Positions 1-6,803 of a stretch of DNA of 6,803 nucleotides are shown here, piece by piece. The position numbers and the translations under genes are program-made. Under the pieces are notes generated by a model that saw only the letters and a program-made list of their open reading frames with translations, ran no database searches and was not told the origin of the DNA. The first letter of the stretch is position 1. Each line of letters starts with the position of its first letter. Location of the stretch: NCBI GenBank assembly GCA_030826005.1, contig JAPJOW010000126.1:5771-12573 (forward strand). Reading direction: 5' to 3'. The DNA is from Aliterella sp. RAGGC_92. Lineage in GTDB: Bacteria > Cyanobacteriota > Cyanobacteriia > Cyanobacteriales > Chroococcidiopsidaceae.

Positions 1-721
1 GGGATTCAATATGTAAGATGGCGTTGTAGCGAAATTGAGTTAATTCATTGCGATCCGCGCGATCGCCTCCTCGTGTAAGCTGTACTTGGACATGACTAAT
101 TTTTGCAAATCGCTGTTTCAAAGCCGCAAAGAAAGCCGGATCGATAACTAATTCCGTTTCTTGAAATAATGCTGTCTGCAACTGCTGCTGTAACTGCTCT
201 TTGGACGAATCCCCCTCCGAACGTTCTAATTGCACGGCGGCATGAAAAGCTGATAATAGTTGTAAGTTGCGTACATCGCCAATAAATATAAATCCTCCCG
301 GTGCAACAGTTTCAATTGCTTGCTCTAATACTTGCAATAGGTAATCTAAGCTAGGAAAATATTGGACGACAGAGTTAAGAATCACCGCGTCAAAAGAATT
401 TGCAGCTATTTCTGTAAAATCTGTGGCGAATCTTTGCAGTAATTTAACTTGAGGTAAATGTTGTGTTAACGGCTGTAAATATTGAATTGATGCGGCGGAA
501 AAGTCGGTTGCTATATATTCTTTGCAATGAGGCGCAATTTGAAACAATAGTAAACCCGTACCGCAACCAATTTCTAATACTCGCTTTGGTTGCAATGCTA
601 AAATTTGCTCAACGCGACTGTTTACCCATGTCTGCATTTGCTCTGTAGGAATGGGAAGCTCTGTATAACTGCTATTCCAGCCGATAATATTAAAAGTAGA
701 TTCCTTTGCAGATTGGCTATA
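1..721 (-). other. Embedded SAM-dependent N-methyltransferase domain
   Basis: Residues about 977-1216 of the second protein. Recognisable landmarks in order are the entry segment GWNSSYTELPIP, the SAM-binding motif VLEIGCGTG at 1024-1032, ATDFSAAS (the acidic strand-2 region), VILNSVVQYFP, the APGGFIFIGDVR strand and the closing KISHVQVQL...NELTQFRYNAILHI. This order and its location after adenylation motif A8 are typical of NRPS N-methyltransferases, which methylate the amine of the carrier-bound amino acid using S-adenosylmethionine. The motifs look intact, so it is probably active. The closing segment is three residues longer than I would expect (GDRADR between TRG and NELT). Confidence 0.9.
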
Positions 722-3649
722 AGTGCGATTGTAGAGATTTTCCCATTCTTTTACTTGCTCTAGTTGTAACTGTTGCTCTACTTGCGGATGGGGGACAATA
801 TAAGCTATTAGACGATCTTTGTTTGCAAGTGCGATCGCATTATCTACCATCGGATGCTGTTTTAACACTGTCTCAATTTCGCCTAACTCGATCCGAAAGC
901 CGCGAATTTTTACTTGCTCGTCTATACGTCCAATAAATTCTAAACTGCCATCATGACGATAACGAGCGAGATCCCCTGTTTTATATAAGCGATTAGTTGC
1001 AAAAGGATTATTAATAAACCTCTCTGCTGTTAATTCTGGTTGATTCAAATAACCCCGCGCTACGCCATCTCCAGCAATATAAACCTCGCCAACAACGCCA
1101 ATAGGTAAGGGATGAGTGCGATCTCGTAATATATAAATCTGCGTATTCGCCACTGGACGACCAATAGAGGGCTTATCGTCCGAAAACTCTAATTTTCCCA
1201 CTGTTGCCCATACTGTCGTTTCTGTGGGGCCGTAGGCATTGAATAGGCGACGATTTGTTGCCCATTGCTGGACAATTTCAGGTGTACAGGCTTCACCGCC
1301 AACAATAACAGTTTGCAGTAGGGGTAATTCGGATGCGGGTAAAACGGCTAAAACGGACGGAGATATAATCGTTGTATCGATCGCCTTTGTTTGTAAAAAT
1401 TCTACTAAATCCCTTCCTGGTAATTGGGCTTTTTTGGGGGGAATGTAGAGACTTGCGCCAACGCTAAAAGCCAGCAATACCTCAAAAATCGAAGCATCGA
1501 AGCATAGAGAACTAAATTGTAATATTCGGTTATGCGATCGCAATTCAAAAGCTTTTATCTGTGCTGCAACTACATTACACAGTCCGCGATGTTCAATTAA
1601 AACTCCTTTTGGTTTCCCTGTCGAGCCAGATGTATAAATAACGTAAGCTAGATTATCTAGACTTGCGCTACTGGTGGGATTTTCAGCGCTGTAAGTGTTG
1701 ATATGCTCGTCTGTATCTAAACAGATTAGTTTGATGTCTGCAAATAGAGATGTTAAAGATTGCTGAGTTAAAACTATTTCTACTTGCGTATCCTCAAGCA
1801 TAAACTCTCGGCGAGTTTGAGGATAATTTGGATCTATTGGTACATAAGCACCTCCCGCTTTAAAAATCCCCAGTATCCCAACAATCATTTCTAGCGACTT
1901 CTCAATACAAATTCCAACTAAACTTTCGGGTTTAATTCCCAATGATTGCAAGTAATGGGCTAATTGATTTGCGCGTTGGTTTAATTGTTGGTAGGTTAAG
2001 GTTTGATCGTCGAAGACTACAGCGACTTCATTTGGTGACTTCTCTGCTTGCAACTCAAACAGTTGATGGCATAATTTATCTGAGTAAGTACAGCTAGTTT
2101 GATTCCATTCCTTTAATAACTGATGGCTTTCTGCATCACTCAATAAAGGTAAATTAGCGATCGCAACATCGGGATTTGTGACAATTGCTTTAAGTAATGT
2201 TTGAAAATGACCGATAAACTGAAAAAGTGTCTGTTTATCGAATAAATCGGTATTATAAGCCAAAAAACCGCTAATTCCTTCGGTTTCTGCTGACCACAAC
2301 CCGCTTAAACCGTAACCTTTTTCCCATAAATGCAACTCTAAATCGAATCTTGTGGTTGTCACCTCAAACTTTAAAGGATTTAGCTGTATTCCCGGTAACT
2401 CCAACGGTTGCATCGGAGCATTTTGCAGGGCGAAAACCACCTGAAATAAAGGATTTCGGCTCAAATCTCTTTCGGGGTGTAATTCCTCAACTAGCTTTTC
2501 AAAAGGTAAATCTTGGCGATCATAAGCTTCTATTGTCGTTTCCCGCACTCGTCCTAGCAATTCCCTAAAAGTGGGATTACCAGATAAATCTGTCCGCAAT
2601 ACTAAACTATTGACAAAGAAGCCTATTAAAGGTTCTAACTCTGCTCGATTGCGATTAGCGATCGCAGATCCAACTACAATATCTTCTTGTCCTGTATAAC
2701 GACACAATAACACCTGAAAAGCTGCAAGCATTGTCATAAATAACGTTGCGTTTGCTTGCTTGCTTAAATTTTCTAACTCAGCACTTAAACCCGGCGATAA
2801 AGAGATATTTTGCGTCGCACCTTTATAGCTTTGCACTCCTTTTCGCGGTTTTGTAGGCAAATTTAGCATCGGAAGGTTAGCTAATTGCGATTTCCAGTAA
2901 GCTAGTTGACTTTCTAAGACTTCTCCTTGCAAATACTTTTTTTGCCAAACTGCGAAGTCTGCGTATTGAATAGTTAAGGGTGGTAAAGGTTGATTTGCAT
3001 ACAGTAGTCCAATTTCCCGAATTAATACCCCCAGCGACCAACCATCAGCAACGATATGATGGAGATTGAGCAGTAAAACATATTCATTTTCATCTAATTG
3101 CAATAACTTAACGCGCAACAATAACTCATTAGCTAAGTTAAATGGATGCTGGGCTTCTTGAGTAGCAATGTTTTGGGCTGCTGCTTGTTTTTCAGTAGCG
3201 GGTAAATGCTGCAAATCTACTACAGGCAAAGATACATTAACTTGGGGAGATGCGATTGCTTGTGGTTGACCATTTACTTCAATAAAGTTAGTCCGTAAAG
3301 CTTCGTGACGCTGGACAATTGCATTAAATGCTCTTTTTAAAGCCGCATAATCTAAGTTACCTGTAAGACGCAAGGCGGCGGGTATATTGTAAAAAGGATT
3401 TTGAGGAATAAGCTTATCTAAAAACCACAGCCTTTGTTGAGCAAAAGATAAGCAAGTGCGATTAGTTTGAGGTACAAGGGGAGGTGCTGGGCGTAATAAA
3501 GCGATTAATTCAGATTTATAGGTGATGATATGCGATCGCAATTCCTCAGTCAAAACTCCTTGAGGAGCGTTACATTGCAGTTTTTCACCTTCTACAAAGA
3601 GTTGAATATCTAAACGTCGTAAATCCGCCAATAATTCCGCAGCACTCAA
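1..3649 (-). CDS. NRPS module TubC-docking/C/A/methyltransferase (3' end outside window), adds a probably N-methylated residue
   Basis: This NRPS protein accepts the chain from the upstream synthetase, extends it by one residue and probably N-methylates that residue. The frame is open from a TTG start to the left edge (1216 complete codons). The TTG was chosen because it gives (M)SAAELLADLRRLDI, the usual beginning of TubC-type docking domains, and has GAGGAG 8 nt upstream. Domains: docking 1-53; C about 64-490 with SFAQQRLWFLDKL at 68-80 and HHIVADGWS at 197-205 (LCL-like); A from about 530 with YTSGSTGKPKG at 672-682, FDASIFE from 717, NAYGPTETT from 804, YKTGDLAR from 889 and GFRIELGE from 917; methyltransferase from about 977 with VLEIGCGTG at 1024-1032. 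The methyltransferase sits after A8, the normal place for an embedded N-methyltransferase. The partial specificity code is D-A-F-I-I-G-A-V-W, which I cannot assign. Motifs A9-A10, the carrier domain and any later module or thioesterase lie beyond the left edge. Confidence 0.95.
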   Translation of the reverse strand, partial: MSAAELLADLRRLDIQLFVEGEKLQCNAPQGVLTEELRSHIITYKSELIALLRPAPPLVPQTNRTCLSFAQQRLWFLDKLIPQNPFYNIPAALRLTGNLDYAALKRAFNAIVQRHEALRTNFIEVNGQPQAIASPQVNVSLPVVDLQHLPATEKQAAAQNIATQEAQHPFNLANELLLRVKLLQLDENEYVLLLNLHHIVADGWSLGVLIREIGLLYANQPLPPLTIQYADFAVWQKKYLQGEVLESQLAYWKSQLANLPMLNLPTKPRKGVQSYKGATQNISLSPGLSAELENLSKQANATLFMTMLAAFQVLLCRYTGQEDIVVGSAIANRNRAELEPLIGFFVNSLVLRTDLSGNPTFRELLGRVRETTIEAYDRQDLPFEKLVEELHPERDLSRNPLFQVVFALQNAPMQPLELPGIQLNPLKFEVTTTRFDLELHLWEKGYGLSGLWSAETEGISGFLAYNTDLFDKQTLFQFIGHFQTLLKAIVTNPDVAIANLPLLSDAESHQLLKEWNQTSCTYSDKLCHQLFELQAEKSPNEVAVVFDDQTLTYQQLNQRANQLAHYLQSLGIKPESLVGICIEKSLEMIVGILGIFKAGGAYVPIDPNYPQTRREFMLEDTQVEIVLTQQSLTSLFADIKLICLDTDEHINTYSAENPTSSASLDNLAYVIYTSGSTGKPKGVLIEHRGLCNVVAAQIKAFELRSHNRILQFSSLCFDASIFEVLLAFSVGASLYIPPKKAQLPGRDLVEFLQTKAIDTTIISPSVLAVLPASELPLLQTVIVGGEACTPEIVQQWATNRRLFNAYGPTETTVWATVGKLEFSDDKPSIGRPVANTQIYILRDRTHPLPIGVVGEVYIAGDGVARGYLNQPELTAERFINNPFATNRLYKTGDLARYRHDGSLEFIGRIDEQVKIRGFRIELGEIETVLKQHPMVDNAIALANKDRLIAYIVPHPQVEQQLQLEQVKEWENLYNRTYSQSAKESTFNIIGWNSSYTELPIPTEQMQTWVNSRVEQILALQPKRVLEIGCGTGLLLFQIAPHCKEYIATDFSAASIQYLQPLTQHLPQVKLLQRFATDFTEIAANSFDAVILNSVVQYFPSLDYLLQVLEQAIETVAPGGFIFIGDVRNLQLLSAFHAAVQLERSEGDSSKEQLQQQLQTALFQETELVIDPAFFAALKQRFAKISHVQVQLTRGGDRADRNELTQFRYNAILHIES
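3491..3649 (-). other. TubC-type N-terminal docking domain of the second NRPS
   Basis: Residues 1-53 of the downstream protein form a small domain before the condensation domain. The start (M)SAAELLADLRRLDI, then LFVEGEKLQCNAPQGVLTEE and a closing helix ending in KSELIALLR, is the pattern of TubC N-terminal docking domains. In that family the helix-beta-hairpin-helix fold binds a short peptide at the C-terminus of the upstream synthetase and so fixes the order of proteins in the assembly line. Here the upstream gene is adjacent and ends in an acidic tail (REEIEF), so the two very likely pair. The family assignment is by recognition of the pattern; the pairing is inferred. Confidence 0.88.
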
Positions 3650-3663
3650 AACTCTATCTCCTC
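3646..3663 (-). promoter_or_regulatory. Ribosome binding site and overlapping stop/start junction (TTGA)
   Basis: On the minus strand GAGGAG (3663-3658) is followed by 8 nt and then TTG (3649-3647), which overlaps the TGA stop of the upstream gene (3648-3646). The strong Shine-Dalgarno at ideal spacing supports the rare TTG start, and the 4-nt overlap implies translational coupling. This should help keep the two NRPS proteins in matching amounts. GAG GAG is also the Glu-Glu of the upstream docking tail. Confidence 0.85.
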
Positions 3664-6600
3664 ACGATTAGTAGTGTTACTGTTTTTTGCTATATACTCC
3701 GCAAGTCCCCCAATAGTCGGAGTTTCAAACACTCTTTTAAGCGGTACTTGTACGCCAAAACTCTCGCGGATTCTAGAAACTAACTGAGTTGCAAGTAAAG
3801 AGTGTCCCCCCAATTCAAAAAAGTTATCACTAATCCCAGCTTTAACGCCTAGTAATCCATCCCATAGTTGCAATAATTGCGCTTCGATAGAATTGCGCGG
3901 AGTTTTATTAGAGATATTTTGGGTAAAATCCGGTGTAGGAAGGGCGCGACGGTCTACTTTACCATTGAGTGTTAGAGGTAATTTATCTAAAAATACAAAA
4001 ACCGCCGGAATCGAGTAGGTTGGTAACTTTGTTTGCAAAAACTCTTTCAATTGCGAGCTTTTTAGCTTTAAATTCTCCTGAGTAACAACATAAGCAACTA
4101 AACTGTCCTTTTTAACTACAACTACACTCTCGCGGACTTGGGGATGCTGATTTAATACCGTTTCTACTTCCCCTAATTCAATCCGAAAACCCCGCAACTT
4201 AACCAAATCATCTTTACGCCCAATAAATTCTAAATTTCCATCGGGTAAATAACGCGCAAAATCGCCAGTTTTGTACAAACGATGCGAATGATGTAGAGAC
4301 GTTTCATGAAACGTCTCTACATATGGATTGGCAATAAATTGTTCATCCGTCAATTGAGGACGATTAAAATAACCTTGTGCTAAACCATCGCCACCAATAT
4401 ATATTTCTCCTGAAACTCCTACAGGTACGGGGTTTAAATAATTGTCTAACAAATATATTTGCGTATTTGCGATCGCTTTTCCAATCGGGATAGTCTTTAC
4501 TTCTGTTACATTCTCCACTTCGTACCAAGTAGTAAAGGTAGTATTTTCTGTAGGGCCATATACGTGCAATAAATGCTCAGGTTTATAATTAAACACTGCT
4601 TGCACCGATTTCACATCCACAGATTCGCCACCAAATAGTAGATATTTCAAACATTTAAAAGCTGTCGGAATTTCTCGCGCGATTTGGTTAAATAAAGCCG
4701 TAGTTAGAAATAAAACATCAATCTCTTGCTGTTGGAGAGTTTGGGCAAAATCTGGAGGAGAAAGCAAGATTTCTCTCTCGATTCCCACTAATTGCAATCC
4801 GTTTAAAAGTGCGCCCCAAATTTCAAAAGTCGCCGCATCAAAGGAAATATTCGCACATTGAGCAACTTTATCGCCCCCTTTCCAGGTGATGTAATTAGAA
4901 TTGATTAATCTATTTACTGCTTGATGAGTTACCGCAACACCTTTAGGAATCCCCGTAGAACCAGAAGTATAAACTATATAAGCTAGAGTTGCGGCGGTGG
5001 ATTGATTGGGGAGATTTTCATCGCTTTGCAATGCGATTTTTTGCCAATCTTTATCTAAACAAACAATTTGCGTATTAAAAAAAAGATGAGTGAAGCTACT
5101 TTGAGTAACGATCGCATTTAATCCCGTATCTTCTACCATAAACTGAAGTCGCTCTATCGGGTAATCGGGATCTAATGGTACATAAGCGCCTCCAGCTTTA
5201 AGAATACCCAGCATTACAGCGATTGTTACAGGCGATGATTCTAAGCAAATCCCAACTAATGAATCCTTACCCACACCGAGTTTTTGCAAATAACGCGCGA
5301 GTTGATTGCTACCGTTATTTAGCTGCTGGTAAGTAACTTGAGAATTTTTGTAGTTAAGAGCGATCGCATTAGGATTATTATTTACTCTGTTTTCAAATAA
5401 CTGTTGAATAGACAGGTGTTTTTGATAATTGCGCTGCGTCTGATTCCATTCCCCCAAAATTTGCTCTTTTTCGCCAACGCTTAATAATGGTAAATCGGCT
5501 AACTTTGTACTAATATTCTCAACAGCGCCAGTTAACAGAATTTGGAAGTGTTGAAGTAAGAGTGCGATCGCATCCCCATCAAATAAAGCAGTATTGTAAA
5601 CTAAAACTCCCCGCAATCCCGCCGATTGTTGCCATTTATCACCCCACAAGCTTCTAAAATCTTCGCCACACTCCCACAAATAAAACTCCAAATCAAATCT
5701 AGCCGTTGTCGTCTCAATTTCCTTAAAAGGCGCAAGCGTCAACCCCGGCAACTCTAATTGCTCCATAGGGGCATTTTGCAGAGCGAACACGACTTGAAAC
5801 AAAGGATTTTGATTCAAACTTCGTTCCGGGTGCAACTGCTCTACCAGCTTCTCAAAAGGCAAATCTTGATGAGCGTAAGCGTCGATTGCAACTTGTTTGA
5901 CTCTCGCTAACAATTCTTTAAAACTAGGATTATTAGATAAATCCGTGCGAATAACTAAACTATTGGCAAAAAAACCGATCGCATCTTCCAATTCTCGGCG
6001 ATTGCGGTTAGCAATGGGAGAGCCTACAGCAATATCCGTTTGTCCGGTGTAACGATACAACAAAGCCTGAAAAGCTGCAAGTAGTGTCATATATAGCGTT
6101 ACGCCTTCTTGCTGACTTACGGAGGCGATTTTTTGCACTAAATCTTGCGGTAATTCTAATAACTTCGTTGCACCCTGGTAACTATGTTGCAAAGGACGAT
6201 GGGGAGCAATTTCTAATACAGGCAAATTTTGTAACTGCGCTTTCCAGTAAGTTAATTGCCTTTCTAACACTTCCCCTTGCAAATATTCTCGTTGCCAATG
6301 GGCAAAATCTGCATACTGAATTGTAACTTCCTCTAGCGGTGAAGGCTTCCCCGCACAAAAAGCAGTGTAAAGCAATCCCAATTCTCGAATTAGTAAAGCA
6401 CTTGACCATTCATCAAAGATTATGTGGTGTAAAGCGATCGCTAATATATATTCTTCCCCTTCAAGTTGCCACAACTTTACCCTTAATAGCGCTCCCTGTT
6501 CTAAATTAAAAGGTTTTTCACCAAATACCGCGATTTCTTCTCTCGCTGCGGCTTCTCTGGCGGGTAAAGGTTGTAAATCTATTAAGGGGATAGATATTCT

Positions 6601-6803
6601 TAAATTAGGTAAAACTAGCTGTACGGGTTTTCCGTCTACAGTGTCAAAATTAGTCCGCAATACTTCATGACGGCAGATAATTTCATTAAAGCTTTTTTCC
6701 AGTGCCGCAAGATCGAGCAAACCCTTAAGGCGCAAGACATTTACCACGTTATAGCAGGAAGAACTGGGAAATAGGCGATCGAGAAACCACAGCCGTTGTT
6801 GTC
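3646..6803 (-). CDS. NRPS module C-A-T (5' end outside window), predicted to load Ile or a similar branched aliphatic residue
   Basis: This is a nonribosomal peptide synthetase module that activates one amino acid as its adenylate, loads it on a carrier domain and condenses it with the incoming chain. The frame is open to the right edge; 1051 residues are visible, numbered from the edge. The GTG at 6747 (residue 19) is internal, because the codons before it read QQRLWFLDRL, the condensation C1 motif. Domains: C about 1-440 with HHIIFDEWS at 125-133 (usual DGWS is DEWS here); A about 465-955 with YTSGSTGIPKG at 611-621, FDAATFE from 654, YGPTEN from 748, YKTGD from 843, GFRIELGE at 871-878 and the NGK lysine at 948; T about 965-1035 with LGGHS and the phosphopantetheine serine at 1001. 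The code by alignment to GrsA is D-A-F-F-L-G-V-T-F-K, fitting Ile (Val or Leu possible). There is no epimerase or thioesterase. An acidic tail ends the protein, and the next gene overlaps by 4 nt. A palindromic repeat adds ten residues before YKTGD. Upstream modules may lie to the right. Confidence 0.96.
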   Translation of the reverse strand, partial: QQRLWFLDRLFPSSSCYNVVNVLRLKGLLDLAALEKSFNEIICRHEVLRTNFDTVDGKPVQLVLPNLRISIPLIDLQPLPAREAAAREEIAVFGEKPFNLEQGALLRVKLWQLEGEEYILAIALHHIIFDEWSSALLIRELGLLYTAFCAGKPSPLEEVTIQYADFAHWQREYLQGEVLERQLTYWKAQLQNLPVLEIAPHRPLQHSYQGATKLLELPQDLVQKIASVSQQEGVTLYMTLLAAFQALLYRYTGQTDIAVGSPIANRNRRELEDAIGFFANSLVIRTDLSNNPSFKELLARVKQVAIDAYAHQDLPFEKLVEQLHPERSLNQNPLFQVVFALQNAPMEQLELPGLTLAPFKEIETTTARFDLEFYLWECGEDFRSLWGDKWQQSAGLRGVLVYNTALFDGDAIALLLQHFQILLTGAVENISTKLADLPLLSVGEKEQILGEWNQTQRNYQKHLSIQQLFENRVNNNPNAIALNYKNSQVTYQQLNNGSNQLARYLQKLGVGKDSLVGICLESSPVTIAVMLGILKAGGAYVPLDPDYPIERLQFMVEDTGLNAIVTQSSFTHLFFNTQIVCLDKDWQKIALQSDENLPNQSTAATLAYIVYTSGSTGIPKGVAVTHQAVNRLINSNYITWKGGDKVAQCANISFDAATFEIWGALLNGLQLVGIEREILLSPPDFAQTLQQQEIDVLFLTTALFNQIAREIPTAFKCLKYLLFGGESVDVKSVQAVFNYKPEHLLHVYGPTENTTFTTWYEVENVTEVKTIPIGKAIANTQIYLLDNYLNPVPVGVSGEIYIGGDGLAQGYFNRPQLTDEQFIANPYVETFHETSLHHSHRLYKTGDFARYLPDGNLEFIGRKDDLVKLRGFRIELGEVETVLNQHPQVRESVVVVKKDSLVAYVVTQENLKLKSSQLKEFLQTKLPTYSIPAVFVFLDKLPLTLNGKVDRRALPTPDFTQNISNKTPRNSIEAQLLQLWDGLLGVKAGISDNFFELGGHSLLATQLVSRIRESFGVQVPLKRVFETPTIGGLAEYIAKNSNTTNREEIEF
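3649..3687 (-). other. C-terminal acidic docking tail of the first NRPS
   Basis: After the carrier domain the first protein ends in a polar, probably unstructured stretch (KNSNTTNREEIEF). Short acidic and hydrophobic C-terminal tails of this kind are the known ligands of TubC-type docking domains, and such a domain begins the next protein. The role is inferred from position and composition. The last codons also carry the ribosome binding site of the following gene. Confidence 0.6.
4291..4322. repeat. Perfect 32-bp palindrome, probable cyanobacterial short dispersed repeat inserted in frame in the A domain
   Basis: Each arm reads ATGTAGAGACGTTTCA, and the second half is its exact reverse complement, so the element would form a hairpin in RNA. 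The TGTAGAGACGT...ACGTCTCTACA form is, from memory, a common dispersed repeat in filamentous cyanobacteria. It lies inside the adenylation domain of the first NRPS, where it encodes YVETFHETSL and part of the following H. The same loop between NP and RLYKTGD is 14 residues here and 4 in the second NRPS. The difference of ten codons equals the 30-bp core, and removing the core leaves YHSH in frame. No clear target-site duplication is visible. Confidence 0.9.

Larger units (their letters stand above)
59..6441. repeat. HIP1 octamers (GCGATCGC), ten scattered copies
   Basis: Copies start at 59, 831, 1534, 2157, 2658, 3532, 4469, 5360, 5564 and 6434. All lie within coding sequence and are spread over both genes. 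HIP1 is a palindrome strongly over-represented in many cyanobacterial genomes and is the best single indicator of the host here. Its even spread gives no sign that either gene arrived recently from a non-cyanobacterial source. Confidence 0.9.

Noticed and set aside
463..2568. Plus-strand open frames at 463-648, 706-936, 1239-1448 and 2350-2568
   Set aside because: They lie antisense to intact NRPS domains whose motifs are all recognisable on the minus strand, and their translations resemble no family I know.
1..3649. Frameshift or decay in the second NRPS
   Set aside because: Translation from the TTG to the left edge has no stop, and every expected motif from docking domain to methyltransferase appears in order in one frame; the gene is simply cut by the window edge.
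3640..3670. A promoter between the two NRPS genes
   Set aside because: The genes overlap by 4 nt and there is no untranslated space; co-transcription is the simpler reading.
4291..4322. The palindrome as a transcription terminator or operator
   Set aside because: It lies in the middle of an open gene, lacks a T-run on either side, and continues as in-frame coding sequence; a dispersed repeat fits better.
6084..6670. Open frames at 6084-6326 (+), 6182-6409 (-) and 6422-6670 (+)
   Set aside because: They are shadows of the condensation domain of the first NRPS, which is continuous through this stretch.
6745..6747. GTG as the start codon of the first NRPS
   Set aside because: The frame stays open to the right edge and the codons before the GTG encode the conserved C1 motif QQRLWFLDRL, so this Val is internal and the gene begins outside the window.

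Overview
The whole window is coding DNA for a modular nonribosomal peptide synthetase (NRPS), read on the minus strand, and it looks cyanobacterial. The evidence for the host is ten copies of the HIP1 octamer GCGATCGC, a short palindrome of the type scattered through filamentous cyanobacterial genomes, and the style of the NRPS proteins (TubC-type docking domain, LCL condensation domains, N-methyltransferase embedded in an adenylation domain). The genus and the peptide product cannot be named from the window.

Layout in transcription order, right to left. (1) Positions 6803 to 3646: the 3' part of an NRPS gene, entering from the right edge inside the first motif of a condensation domain. It carries C-A-T and ends in a short acidic tail. 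Its adenylation code reads D-A-F-F-L-G-V-T-F-K, pointing to a branched aliphatic residue, most likely Ile. (2) Positions 3649 to 1: the next NRPS gene, starting at a TTG that overlaps the previous stop by 4 nt. It encodes a TubC-type docking domain, C, A and an embedded methyltransferase, and leaves the left edge at the end of the methyltransferase. The last adenylation motifs, the carrier domain and anything after them lie outside.

The two proteins probably act in series. The upstream carrier domain holds a chain ending in the aliphatic residue; its acidic C-terminal tail docks on the TubC domain of the second protein; that protein's C domain joins the chain to a residue that its methyltransferase probably N-methylates. 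The predicted partial product is therefore ...-(Ile-like)-(N-methyl-X)-....

The most unusual features are a palindromic repeat inserted in frame within the first gene's adenylation domain, adding exactly ten codons between motifs A6 and A7, and a gene junction where the two Glu codons of the docking tail also form the Shine-Dalgarno sequence of the next gene. There is no intergenic stretch, promoter, terminator, RNA gene, CRISPR array or transposase gene in the window.
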